DNA of 64,000 nucleotides from Campylobacter concisus (GTDB lineage: Bacteria > Campylobacterota > Campylobacteria > Campylobacterales > Campylobacteraceae), in the NCBI RefSeq assembly GCF_003048535.1, contig NZ_PIRQ01000004.1:62001-126000 (forward strand), given 5' to 3'. Numbering within the stretch: position 1 is the first letter of the stretch; each line of letters starts with the position of its first letter. A program made the translations under genes and the position numbers. Positions 54,568 to 63,347 of this stretch are shown piece by piece. The notes beneath the pieces were generated by a model. It was not told the DNA's origin. It saw nothing but the letters and a program-made list of their open reading frames with translations, and made no database searches.

Positions 54568-55245
54568 TTATCTATCTTTATGAAGCTGTGCATCTTTGCC
54601 GTAATACGGCGAATATGGTCCATAAAGTATGCAGTTATGGCAATCTCTTGAAAATAAATAAGCATCTGCCATCACTGCTAGATCATACGATCTATCTGAG
54701 ATGGTATTTGCCACCTGTGAGATGACGGCTGAGACTAACATGCCAAGTAGACTGCTTTGGCCACTACTGCTATCTTCTGCTGCCATAGCACTGCCTTGCC
54801 AAAGAGTAGCGCCGCTTTTTATATCGATAAGCTTTGCTTCAAGGACAACCTTTGTTGAGCTTGAGATGACCGCATAGCTCGTACCATAATCTTTTATATT
54901 TATATAAAGCACACTATCAGCATGGAAAATTTTATCAAGCTTATTTAGTGGTACGGCTGCGATCTCGCTTGGCTCGGTTATACCATTTAGCTTAAAGGTA
55001 TCATTTACAAGAGCCACTGGAAATACATAGTATCCTGCCTCACTTAGTGGTGCGACTGCATTTGCTAAAACAGCTGCTGGACCTGAAATTTCTGTACTAT
55101 CGTTTGTTGGCATAAGCACTAAAATAGAGTGAGGTCTTTTTTGTAAAAATTCTGAGTAGTCGTATGGCTCAGGCTCTTTTATAGAGCAACCCGTAAAAAA
55201 TACTGCTAAAAATACAAAGGCTATAAATTTCAGGCTATTTTTCAT
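54568..55245 (-). CDS. DUF799 (GNA1162-like) lipoprotein
   Basis: A 225-residue predicted lipoprotein with lipobox FTGC at about residue 20. The body matches DUF799: HSILVLMPTNDSTEISGPAAVLANAVAPL and AKLIDIKSGATLWQGSA. The family includes meningococcal GNA1162, whose structure has a TolB-like fold; its role is unknown. It overlaps the DUF4810 gene by 11 bases, so is made with the CsgG-like and DUF4810 lipoproteins. Confidence 0.85.
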   Translation of the reverse strand: MKNSLKFIAFVFLAVFFTGCSIKEPEPYDYSEFLQKRPHSILVLMPTNDSTEISGPAAVLANAVAPLSEAGYYVFPVALVNDTFKLNGITEPSEIAAVPLNKLDKIFHADSVLYINIKDYGTSYAVISSSTKVVLEAKLIDIKSGATLWQGSAMAAEDSSSGQSSLLGMLVSAVISQVANTISDRSYDLAVMADAYLFSRDCHNCILYGPYSPYYGKDAQLHKDR

Positions 55246-55639
55246 TATTTGCCCCCTCTTTTTGCTCCACTTTTTTTGGAGTTAAATTTTTAGAGCCTTT
55301 GATGAAATTTATATACTCCCTTGACTCTGGGAAATTCTCTACTTCTTTGTCAAAATTTGTATTTGCAGCGCCTAAATTTCCATTATTTAGATACAAAAGT
55401 CCAAGGTGTGCGTATACGCCAGGAGCGATCTTGTAGCCCTTTTGTATTGATATCTGCACCAAATTTTCTAAGCGTGAAATTTGCTCGTTTGTATCGCCCT
55501 CTTCATTTAGGTAGCTATATAGCGAGCTACTATATGATCCGTCCCAATAATAAATCGACCTTGGAGCGTTTGAATGACCGCAACCCGCTAAAAATAGCAC
55601 AAAAAGCACGAGGCCGGCAAGCTTTATTTTACTTGCCAT
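55235..55639 (-). CDS. DUF4810 lipoprotein
   Basis: A 134-residue predicted lipoprotein with lipobox LAGC near residue 20. SIYYWDGSYSSSLYSYLNEEGD and the TPR-like KIAPGVYAHLGLLYLNNGNLGAA are DUF4810 features. It overlaps the CsgG-like gene by 16 bases and DUF799 by 11. The three-gene set CsgG-DUF4810-DUF799 recurs in proteobacteria and is presumed to form an outer-membrane complex; the activity is unknown. Confidence 0.85.
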   Translation of the reverse strand: MASKIKLAGLVLFVLFLAGCGHSNAPRSIYYWDGSYSSSLYSYLNEEGDTNEQISRLENLVQISIQKGYKIAPGVYAHLGLLYLNNGNLGAANTNFDKEVENFPESREYINFIKGSKNLTPKKVEQKEGANNEK

Positions 55640-56292
55640 GCTCCACTTTCTATGCCATTTACTAGATTATTTACCGCTTCAATAATAGCTAGGCTTAAAA
55701 CCTTGCCATTTAGCGTAGAGTCATATCCTGCTGTGCCGCCAAAACCGATGATCTCTCTGTTTGAAAGGGTGTATTCGCCAGCACCGCTAACCGAATAGAC
55801 AACCTCGGCTGTTTTGGTATCAACGATATTTAAATTTACCTTTGAATAGGCAGTTTGTTGCTTGCCTTTGCCAAGTATGCCAAATAGCTGATGATCACCC
55901 GTAGTTTTTCGTCCAAACTCGGTCACATCACCGGTTATCACGTATCTTGCGCCTTTTAGATTTTGAGCGGTTTTACTTAGCTCGCTCTCTTGTTTGATTA
56001 CTTTCATATTTGATCTATCAAGCACCAAAAATCTACCACTTTGCTGTAAATTTGTGATCAAAATGCTTTGAGCTTGGTTACCAAGCCTATCCTCGCCATC
56101 AGCAAATACACCATTTTGGTAAGCTGATTGATTATTAAATCGACCTATCGAAACTGAAATTTTTTGACCATTGTAAACTGTGCCGTAGCTTGCTACTTTT
56201 GGAGTCTCAACAACCCTTGAACTCTCACTCGCACATCCAGCAAAAAGAGCTGCCGTAAGCAAAACTGCACCAACTTTAAATACATTTTTCAT
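55624..56292 (-). CDS. CsgG-family lipoprotein
   Basis: A 222-residue predicted outer-membrane lipoprotein with lipobox FAGC at about residue 19. The CsgG-type core ISVSIGRFNNQSAY, ILITNLQQSGRFLVLDRSNM, ARYVITGDVTEFG and LNIVDTKTAEVVYSVSGAGE is clear. Curli CsgG is a secretion pore of about 277 residues; this shorter form lacks curli neighbours and instead leads the DUF4810-DUF799 set. A pore is not assured. Confidence 0.85.
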   Translation of the reverse strand: MKNVFKVGAVLLTAALFAGCASESSRVVETPKVASYGTVYNGQKISVSIGRFNNQSAYQNGVFADGEDRLGNQAQSILITNLQQSGRFLVLDRSNMKVIKQESELSKTAQNLKGARYVITGDVTEFGRKTTGDHQLFGILGKGKQQTAYSKVNLNIVDTKTAEVVYSVSGAGEYTLSNREIIGFGGTAGYDSTLNGKVLSLAIIEAVNNLVNGIESGAWQVK

Positions 56293-56339
56293 TTTTTATC
56301 CTTTGCGACAAAATCGCTTGTATATTACTAAATTTATTT

Positions 56340-57698
56340 TTAAATAGCTTTAAAATTCATCCATGTGCCTTTTAGGTATCTAATCGTAAAAAGCACCGCC
56401 TTCACAGCCCAGTCAGCAAACATTGCAAACCAAGTACCTATCATACCAAGATCAAATGTGAGCGCAAAGACATAGGCCAAGATGACTCTACAAGCAAACA
56501 TACAAACTAAATTTACAATCATCGGATATTTAGCGTCCCCTGCAGCACGAAAAACGGTCGGATATGTGTAGGCAAGTGGCCAAATAAGACACATAGCGAT
56601 ACCGTGATACCAGACGATCTGCCTTGTTAAATTTATGGCTTCGCTTGAGAGATTATAAACAAGAAGCAATGGCTCAAGTAAAAGCAAAATTACTACTGTG
56701 CTAAAAAGCTGCACGATATAGATACTTATCATCGACTTTCTTACGTAAAATTTAGCCTGAGCAAAGTCGTTTGCGCCGATGCATCTAGACACTACTACGC
56801 TTAGGCCTGTGCCTATCGCCATGCCAGGGAGTACTTGAAACATCACGATCGTCCCGCCCACGGCATTTGCAGCGATACTTGCTGTGCCAAAGAGTGAAAC
56901 AAGACTCAAAACGATGATGCGACCCACATAAAACATCGAATTTTCAAAGCCATAAGGCACTCCGATATTTAAAATTTTCTTGATGATCTCGTAGTCAAAT
57001 TTATAGATAAAGCTATTTCTTATGTGAAGTTTTAGCCTTATATCAAGAAGCAAATAGACTATAACAAAGCAAGCAAGCATCTTGGCTATAAGCGTACTGA
57101 TGGCAATACCTAAAATACCAGTATGAAATGTATAAATACTAATGGCAGTTAGAAGTACATTTAATAAATTTGCAGCCGCCATAATATACATAGGAAGCTT
57201 TGCGTTTGACATCGTGCGAAAGATCGCCACAGCTGCTGCATAGACAGCCAAAAATGGCGCGGAAATGGCCGAGAAAACAAGATATTGGCTAGCATCATGC
57301 CTTACTTGCTCTCCAATATCGCCAAAGACATAATCTAGGATAATATCTTTTAAAACTATGATGACCGCTGCGATAAAAAGGGCAAAGATAAAACTAAACC
57401 AAACGAGCTGATTTGCTGTGATTTTGGCGTTGCCACTTTGTTTACTACCAAGATACTGGCTAGCAACCACTGAGCCGCCAGTAGCGATAGCAGTAAATAT
57501 GCTAATAAATAGCGCCATGACAAATTCCACAAGACTAATCGCACTTACAGCGCTTTCACTAACACTTGCTGCCATTAGCGAGTTTGCAAGCCCTAGGCTA
57601 TACTCTAAAAACTGCTCAACCGCAATAGGGAAAAATAGCTTCGCAAGATCAGCATTTGAGAAAAATTTTGTATTTTGATCTTTGATTTTGTTTACCAT
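56340..57698 (-). CDS. MATE-family efflux transporter
   Basis: A 452-residue, 12-helix cation-coupled multidrug exporter of the NorM/DinF superfamily. Typical blocks are LGLANSLMAASVSESAVSAIS, ATGGSVVASQYLGSKQ, and PGMAIGTGLSVVVSRCIGAND in the second half. It is separated from accC by 77 bp and from the CsgG-like gene by 47. Substrate cannot be told from sequence. Confidence 0.9.
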   Translation of the reverse strand: MVNKIKDQNTKFFSNADLAKLFFPIAVEQFLEYSLGLANSLMAASVSESAVSAISLVEFVMALFISIFTAIATGGSVVASQYLGSKQSGNAKITANQLVWFSFIFALFIAAVIIVLKDIILDYVFGDIGEQVRHDASQYLVFSAISAPFLAVYAAAVAIFRTMSNAKLPMYIMAAANLLNVLLTAISIYTFHTGILGIAISTLIAKMLACFVIVYLLLDIRLKLHIRNSFIYKFDYEIIKKILNIGVPYGFENSMFYVGRIIVLSLVSLFGTASIAANAVGGTIVMFQVLPGMAIGTGLSVVVSRCIGANDFAQAKFYVRKSMISIYIVQLFSTVVILLLLEPLLLVYNLSSEAINLTRQIVWYHGIAMCLIWPLAYTYPTVFRAAGDAKYPMIVNLVCMFACRVILAYVFALTFDLGMIGTWFAMFADWAVKAVLFTIRYLKGTWMNFKAI

Positions 57699-57775
57699 GC
57701 TTCCCCTAAGATAAACTTAAAAATTTTAATATATTTAAGCCAAGATCTGCTTTTTGCAAATCCTGACTTAAAAAT

Positions 57776-59107
57776 TTAGTGTCTCGAAAGATAATTTGTA
57801 TCGTAGTTATTGCTTAAAAAGTCTTTGTTTTCCATCATAGCGATGTGAAAATCTTTTGTTGTTTTTATGCCATTTATTATGAGCTGATCAAGAGCTACTT
57901 TCATCTTGTGGATCGCCCTGTTTCTATCAGTGTCCCAAACTACGAGCTTACCGATCATACTATCGTAATACGGTGGTATAGAGTAGTCTTGATAGATATG
58001 ACTATCCATTCTAACATTGCGGCCACCTGGACAGACATATTTTGTGATCTTGCCAGGACACGGCGTAAATGTATTTGGATCTTCAGCTGTTATCCTGCAC
58101 TCGATCGCATGACCTTTTAGCTCGATGCTCTCTTGTGATGGTAGCACTTCGCCTTCAGCCACTTTTATCATAAGCTCGATGATATCAAGTCCGCTTACCA
58201 TTTCGCTAACTGTGTGCTCAACTTGAAGTCTTGTATTCATCTCGATGAAGTAAAAGTCCAAATTTTTATCAACCAAAAACTCAAACGTACCAGCTCCCTC
58301 GTAGCCGATTGCTTTTGCCGCTTTTATGGCTGTTTCGTGAAGTCTCTCTCTTGTCTTTTCGTCAAGCAGAATAGCTGGACTCTCTTCGATTAGTTTTTGG
58401 TGGCGACGCTGCATAGAGCAGTCACGCTCGCCGATATGAAGCACATTGCCATGGCTATCGCCAATTACTTGAACTTCGATGTGGCGTGGGTTTAGGATAT
58501 ATTTTTCCATATACATTGTGCCATCACCAAATGCGCTCATAGCTTCGCTCTCAGCAGACCAAAACGCTTTTTCTAAATCAGCCTCTTTTTCAACCACGCG
58601 CATACCGCGTCCGCCACCACCTGCAGCAGCTTTTAAGATGACAGGATAGCCGATCTTTTTAGCTAGCTCTTTTGCAGCTTTTGTGTCAGCCACAGCGCCG
58701 TCTGAGCCAGGGATGACTGGCACGCCGGCTCTTTGCATGACCTGCTTTGCCTTACTTTTATCGCTCATCAAAGCCATCGCAGCAACACTTGGTCCAATAA
58801 ATTTGATCTTATGATGTGAGCAAATTTCAACAAAATTTTGATTTTCACTTAAAAAGCCATAACCTGGGAAGATAGCATCTGCTTCGCTAATCTCAGCTGC
58901 GCTTATGATAGCTGGGATATTTAGGTAGCTGTCGCTTGAGCGCTCTTTACCGATGCAAATAGCTACGTCAGCATATTTTACATAAAGCGCGTCTTTATCG
59001 GCGGTTGAATAGACTACAACGGCTTCTTTACCCATCTCCTTTATCGTTCGCAAAGCACGAAGAGCGATTTCACCTCGGTTTGCGATTAAAATTCTTTTTA
59101 ATTCCAT
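57776..59107 (-). CDS. accC: acetyl-CoA carboxylase, biotin carboxylase subunit
   Basis: ATP-grasp enzyme that carboxylates biotin on AccB, the first step of fatty-acid synthesis. The 443-residue length is standard. IANRGEIALRALR opens the biotin-carboxylase domain, AAAGGGGRGMR is the glycine-rich ATP loop, and FYFIEMNTRLQVEHTVSE is the catalytic/metal region. It overlaps accB by one base, ensuring paired expression. Confidence 0.96.
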   Translation of the reverse strand: MELKRILIANRGEIALRALRTIKEMGKEAVVVYSTADKDALYVKYADVAICIGKERSSDSYLNIPAIISAAEISEADAIFPGYGFLSENQNFVEICSHHKIKFIGPSVAAMALMSDKSKAKQVMQRAGVPVIPGSDGAVADTKAAKELAKKIGYPVILKAAAGGGGRGMRVVEKEADLEKAFWSAESEAMSAFGDGTMYMEKYILNPRHIEVQVIGDSHGNVLHIGERDCSMQRRHQKLIEESPAILLDEKTRERLHETAIKAAKAIGYEGAGTFEFLVDKNLDFYFIEMNTRLQVEHTVSEMVSGLDIIELMIKVAEGEVLPSQESIELKGHAIECRITAEDPNTFTPCPGKITKYVCPGGRNVRMDSHIYQDYSIPPYYDSMIGKLVVWDTDRNRAIHKMKVALDQLIINGIKTTKDFHIAMMENKDFLSNNYDTNYLSRH

Positions 59108-59553
59108 TAATTTTTCTCCACACCAAATAACGGCAATCCAAACTCAACTGGCTGTCCGTCAGAGACTAGCATTTCAGTGATCTGGCAGTCAAACTCAGCC
59201 TCGATCTCGTTCATTATCTTCATTGCCTCGATGATACCTACTACATCGCCTTTTCTCACTCTTTGACCTACTTTTACAAATGGAGCAGCACCTGGGCTTG
59301 GAGCAGCGTAAAAAGTGCCTACCATAGGAGATTTTATGCTATCTTTTGGCGTATTTGATGCTGGTTTTACCTCTGAATTAACGACTACATTTACAGGTGC
59401 TGGAGCTGGCGCTTGTGCTGCTGGTTTAGCAGGCGCGCAATAATCTGAAAATTTTTCAAGCTCTACCTCAAAATCACCACTTTTTATTTTGATATGATTC
59501 ATCTCCATATCATTAAAAAATTCGATAAGCTCTTTTATATCTTCTTTTTTCAT
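59107..59553 (-). CDS. accB: acetyl-CoA carboxylase biotin carboxyl carrier protein
   Basis: A 148-residue carrier. The C-terminal biotinyl domain has EAMKIMNE with Lys112 as the biotin site, and the KSPMVGTFYAAPSPGA thumb motif typical of bacterial BCCP, after an Ala/Pro linker (about 40-60). I place the start at the ATG 59553, after AGGAGAAATT; the frame is open upstream to 59628 but that adds a poor, basic leader. accC follows directly. Confidence 0.93.
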   Translation of the reverse strand: MKKEDIKELIEFFNDMEMNHIKIKSGDFEVELEKFSDYCAPAKPAAQAPAPAPVNVVVNSEVKPASNTPKDSIKSPMVGTFYAAPSPGAAPFVKVGQRVRKGDVVGIIEAMKIMNEIEAEFDCQITEMLVSDGQPVEFGLPLFGVEKN

Positions 59554-59624
59554 AGAAATTTCTCCTAAATTTTTATATAAGCGTCTAATTGTAGCGAAAA
59601 TTAGATAAAAAATTTTTTTATGAA

Positions 59625-59658
59625 GCAAAAAAGGGAACTCAAAGTTACTCTTTTTTGC
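59625..59658 (-). terminator. intrinsic terminator
   Basis: Near-perfect stem with A/T arms (GCAAAAAAGGGAACT with AGTTACTCTTTTTTGC, one bulge) just after the DUF3737 gene; leftward it ends in a T run. Confidence 0.7.
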
Positions 59659-59662
59659 TAAG

Positions 59663-60508
59663 TTATTTTTCAGTAATAATTATCTTAATACCTTTAGTAT
59701 CAACTAAACTTTCATCGATGATGATCTCATCTATTATCTTTGCTGCCCTTATCATACCACTTTTTGGATTTTTTATGCTTTTTATCGCCCCGCTTGTGCT
59801 TACATCGATACTTGAATATTCAAATGCAAGGCTCGTATCCATAAAAATGCAATCTTTTACAACCAAATTTTCCACATAGCAAAGCGCTTGCAAGCTCTTT
59901 ATCGTGCAGTTTATAAGCGTCACATTTTTTGAGTTCCAAGCTAGATATTCGCCTGAGATGAGGCAATTTTGTGCGGTCACGTTTTCGCAGTTCCAAAATG
60001 CATCTTTTGAAATGAGCTTTGAGTTTGTGATATGGACATTTTTACAACAATCAAAGCAGTAGTTTCCGTCTAAATTTAGCCCATCGATCTCTAAATTTTC
60101 ACTATTTGCTCCGAAATAATCGCCCCTAGCAAAGACATTTTTTATCCTAACGCCCGCGCATCCCCAAAGTGTTTCACTAGCATCTGAGAAATTTACATTT
60201 TCTAGCGAAATTTGCGAGCTTTTTCTAAAGCTTTTTGGAGCGTTGATGACCACGTCTTTGAAGCTTAAATTTGTGCTGTACCACATGCCAGCTCTTGCTA
60301 GAGGCTCCAAGTATCCGCCATTTAGCGTGACATCGCTTGCGTACCAAAGTGGGTATTTGTAGGCAAAAACGCACTCATTTAGCTTTAAATTTGAACTATG
60401 CTTTAGTGGTGACTCGCCATCTTCAAAGATACAGTTTGTAAAATTTACACTTTTTGCCCCAAACATCGCACGCTCACCAGTAAAAATTTCTGCATTTTTC
60501 TCTTGCAT
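59663..60508 (-). CDS. DUF3737 family protein
   Basis: A 281-residue protein made of short repeats with regularly spaced Asn, Cys and Phe (NVTLINCTIKS, NLVVKDCIFMD), predicted as a right-handed beta helix. The order and motifs (YPLWYASDVTLNGGY, MWYSTNLSFKDV) match DUF3737. No signal peptide, so cytoplasmic. Function of the family is unknown. Single gene between accB and dcd. Confidence 0.82.
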   Translation of the reverse strand: MQEKNAEIFTGERAMFGAKSVNFTNCIFEDGESPLKHSSNLKLNECVFAYKYPLWYASDVTLNGGYLEPLARAGMWYSTNLSFKDVVINAPKSFRKSSQISLENVNFSDASETLWGCAGVRIKNVFARGDYFGANSENLEIDGLNLDGNYCFDCCKNVHITNSKLISKDAFWNCENVTAQNCLISGEYLAWNSKNVTLINCTIKSLQALCYVENLVVKDCIFMDTSLAFEYSSIDVSTSGAIKSIKNPKSGMIRAAKIIDEIIIDESLVDTKGIKIIITEK

Positions 60509-60600
60509 TTTTGTCCTTTATTAATTTTTGCTGTTAAAATTATACTAATTTTCATCTAATTTATTCGCTTTATTAAATTTACTTTAAAGACGCAAAGCGT

Positions 60601-60606
60601 TATAAT
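60601..60606 (+). promoter_or_regulatory. -10 element of dcd
   Basis: Perfect TATAAT 20 bp upstream of the dcd ATG, with AAAAAAGGAG between them as the ribosome binding site; the untranslated leader would be short. Confidence 0.6.
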
Positions 60607-60626
60607 CGCCCAAAAAAGGAGCAAAA

Positions 60627-61187
60627 ATGGGTTTAAAGTCAGACTCTTGGATAAGAAAAATGTCGGTTGAGAAAAATATGATAGTGCCGTTTGCTGAGGA
60701 GCAGGTCGGACGCGGCGTCGTTAGTTACGGCGTTTCTAGCTACGGCTACGATATCCGCGTTGGTGATGAGTTTAAAATTTTTACAAACATCGGCGGAACC
60801 GTAGTCGATCCTAAAAATTTTGACGAGAAAAACGTAGTAGATTTTAAGGGCGATGTCTGCATCGTACCGCCGAATTCATTCGCTCTAGCACGCACGATCG
60901 AGTACTTTAACATGCCAGATGACGTGCTAGCCATCTGCCTTGGCAAAAGCACCTACGCAAGGTGCGGCATCATCGTAAATGTGACACCATTTGAGCCGGG
61001 ATTTAAGGGGCATATCACGATAGAAATTTCAAACACGACGCCACTACCGGCCAAAATCTACGCAAATGAGGGCATCGCGCAGGTGCTATTTATCGAGGGC
61101 GATGAACCTTGCGAGGTGACTTATGCTGATAAAAATGGCAAATACCAAGCTCAAGAAGGTATCACACTGCCAAGAATTTTGAAATAA
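60627..61187 (+). CDS. dcd: dCTP deaminase
   Basis: Converts dCTP to dUTP, which Dut then hydrolyses on the way to dTMP. The 186-residue protein has [15 protein letters not shown] at the N-terminus, [22 protein letters not shown], the central catalytic and nucleotide-binding block with its conserved Ser, Arg and Glu, and the C-terminal [11 protein letters not shown]. Normal length. Own promoter and terminator. Confidence 0.96.
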   Translation: MGLKSDSWIRKMSVEKNMIVPFAEEQVGRGVVSYGVSSYGYDIRVGDEFKIFTNIGGTVVDPKNFDEKNVVDFKGDVCIVPPNSFALARTIEYFNMPDDVLAICLGKSTYARCGIIVNVTPFEPGFKGHITIEISNTTPLPAKIYANEGIAQVLFIEGDEPCEVTYADKNGKYQAQEGITLPRILK

Positions 61188-61189
61188 TT

Positions 61190-61219
61190 TTTAGCCTTTG
61201 CGACCTTGCAAAGGCTAAA
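61190..61219 (+). terminator. intrinsic terminator of dcd
   Basis: Perfect 12-bp stem (TTTAGCCTTTGC with GCAAAGGCTAAA), six-base loop, two bases past the dcd stop. Confidence 0.75.
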
Positions 61220-61383
61220 TTTAAACGCTGCTTTTACAATTTCCTCTAAACATTAATTAAAATTTGACGAAATAGAAACTAGAAAGATAAAACTTTTGTA
61301 ATAAATTTTAAAATTTTGGCATAACTTTTGCTTAAATTTTCAGTGTTTTAATACTATACTTAGCATATTTTTTAAGGATATTC

Positions 61384-63345
61384 ATGTCGGATAAAAAAAA
61401 GACAATAGAAAGAAATTTAAGTGGGATAACAAACCCTATTTTTGAAAAAAACCTTCAAGCACTATTTCAACAAGATGAGGTCTTGGCTGCTAGACTTTTT
61501 GGTATGAATATACAAACTAAATACGAAATCGTTCTAGATAAAAGTGATCCAATACACATAAATATCATCAATAAAGAATCTAATGAAACAATATATAAAG
61601 ATCCGGTTGAAGAAATTAGTAAAATGCTTGATGATATAGAAAAAAAATATAAAAGATATCCAGGGCTTTTCTTTTATGGCTTAGGAACTGGTATATTTTA
61701 TAAAGCTTTGGCAAAAAATAAGACTCATAAAAAAATTGTTATCATAGAACCAGAACTTGAGATCATACATCTTGTTTTAAATATTATTGATATATCAGAT
61801 GAGCTTAAAGATGAACAAATTGTTCTTTTTTATTCTGAATTTGCTACATATGCTCAGTTTTACTATCTCGTGTCGCATAGCGATTTAGATATATATGCTA
61901 AAACTTATAGCTTATTAATCCACTCTAACTATTATGATAATTTTGCAGATGACTATATCAAAATAAATAAAGATATAACAAGAGCCTTTTCTCAAAATGT
62001 CGTTTCCCATGGGAATAGCATAGATGATCTTCTAATAGGCACAAAACAGCATATCGAGAATCTACCTCATATGCTTACTAACTACTGCTATACAAATTTA
62101 GTTAAAAAAAGACACGGTCTTATGGATACAGCGATCATTGTTTCAACAGGTCCAAGCCTAGATAAACAGTTAGAAACACTTAAAAAATTTGCACCTTATG
62201 TAAGCATTATAAGTGTCGATGCATCCTATCCAATACTCGCAAGAAATGGCATAAAGCCAGATTATGTAACATCAATTGAACGAATGATACCTACTTCTAC
62301 ATTTTTTGAAAAAAAGTACCCTGGATTTGATGATGATATAAATTTTATTGTGGCTTCAGTGACACACAGCCAAACTGTAAAAAATATATTACCTAGACGT
62401 TTAGTGCTTACGATGAGGCCTCAACAAGAAGAAAAAATGTTTAGACTCAACAAATATGGATATCTTGGCGTCGGACACAGCTGTGCAAATATGGCCTACC
62501 AGCTAGCGTATGTCTTAGGACATAAAAATATTATCTTTATAGGTCAAGATCTTGCTTTTGGTAAAGATGGTGCAAGTCATGCCAAAGGTCACACTATCGC
62601 CCAGCCGGACGAAAATTTATATACTATTGCCTATGGTGGCGAAGGAGAAGTAAGAACAACTTATGTATGGACGCTCTTTAAAAATCAATTTGAAAATGAT
62701 ATTGAGCAAGCTAAATTAGAAGATATAAAATCATATAACTGCACTGAAGGTGGAGCTAGAATAAATGGTGCTATAGAGAAACCTTTTTTAGAAGTTATGA
62801 ATGAGCTTTGCAAAGGTAAAAAAGTTAAAAATTTACCAAATATCAAAAAAGATAGCGATAAAGTAGCTAACAAAAATTTGTTAAAAGCCTATGAAGTAAT
62901 ACAAAACAAAATAAGAGTTCAAACACAAGCTAAAGAAAAAATAGAAAAAGTATTTTTAGAACTAACTCCAAAAATTGATAATTTTATGCTTTTAAGAGAT
63001 AAGAATGAAATAAATACAAAGCATTTTAAACAGCTTGTAGGGATATCAAACAAGATAGATAAACTTAAAAATTGTATATCTCATAAGAAGTATATGAGAT
63101 ATATAGAAAATATTTTTGCTATCTCGACTTATTATCAAGAACTAGAGCTTGCTAAAGTATCAGTAGCACCAAGTGATACAGACGAAGAAAAAACTAATAA
63201 ATTAGTTGAGTGGATAGAATTTCATAAATACTGGCTATTTTCAGCAGCTGGCGGTATAAATGCGGATATAGAAACAACAAAAGAAGCCTCAAAACCTCTT
63301 ATAAAAGAGCTTAAAAAACGTGGCATCTTTCCAAAAGAAGACTAA
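61384..63345 (+). CDS. Maf-family motility accessory factor (flagellin glycosylation)
   Basis: A 653-residue cytoplasmic protein of the DUF115/Maf family (including PseE-type proteins), proposed to transfer nonulosonic acids such as pseudaminic or legionaminic acid to flagellin. The central domain (about 230-420) contains AIIVSTGPSLDKQLE, SVDASYPILARNGIKPDYV and FIGQDLAFGKDGASHAKGH, the core of the family; the flanks are helical. AAGGAT precedes the ATG. The dehydratase gene starts two bases after the stop, fitting a glycan locus that continues past the window. The acceptor and exact sugar are inferred. Confidence 0.87.
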   Translation: MSDKKKTIERNLSGITNPIFEKNLQALFQQDEVLAARLFGMNIQTKYEIVLDKSDPIHINIINKESNETIYKDPVEEISKMLDDIEKKYKRYPGLFFYGLGTGIFYKALAKNKTHKKIVIIEPELEIIHLVLNIIDISDELKDEQIVLFYSEFATYAQFYYLVSHSDLDIYAKTYSLLIHSNYYDNFADDYIKINKDITRAFSQNVVSHGNSIDDLLIGTKQHIENLPHMLTNYCYTNLVKKRHGLMDTAIIVSTGPSLDKQLETLKKFAPYVSIISVDASYPILARNGIKPDYVTSIERMIPTSTFFEKKYPGFDDDINFIVASVTHSQTVKNILPRRLVLTMRPQQEEKMFRLNKYGYLGVGHSCANMAYQLAYVLGHKNIIFIGQDLAFGKDGASHAKGHTIAQPDENLYTIAYGGEGEVRTTYVWTLFKNQFENDIEQAKLEDIKSYNCTEGGARINGAIEKPFLEVMNELCKGKKVKNLPNIKKDSDKVANKNLLKAYEVIQNKIRVQTQAKEKIEKVFLELTPKIDNFMLLRDKNEINTKHFKQLVGISNKIDKLKNCISHKKYMRYIENIFAISTYYQELELAKVSVAPSDTDEEKTNKLVEWIEFHKYWLFSAAGGINADIETTKEASKPLIKELKKRGIFPKED

Positions 63346-63347
63346 AA

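Noticed and set aside
55624..56292. Curli secretion pore
   Set aside because: No csgA, B, E or F homologue nearby, and the protein is shorter than curli CsgG.
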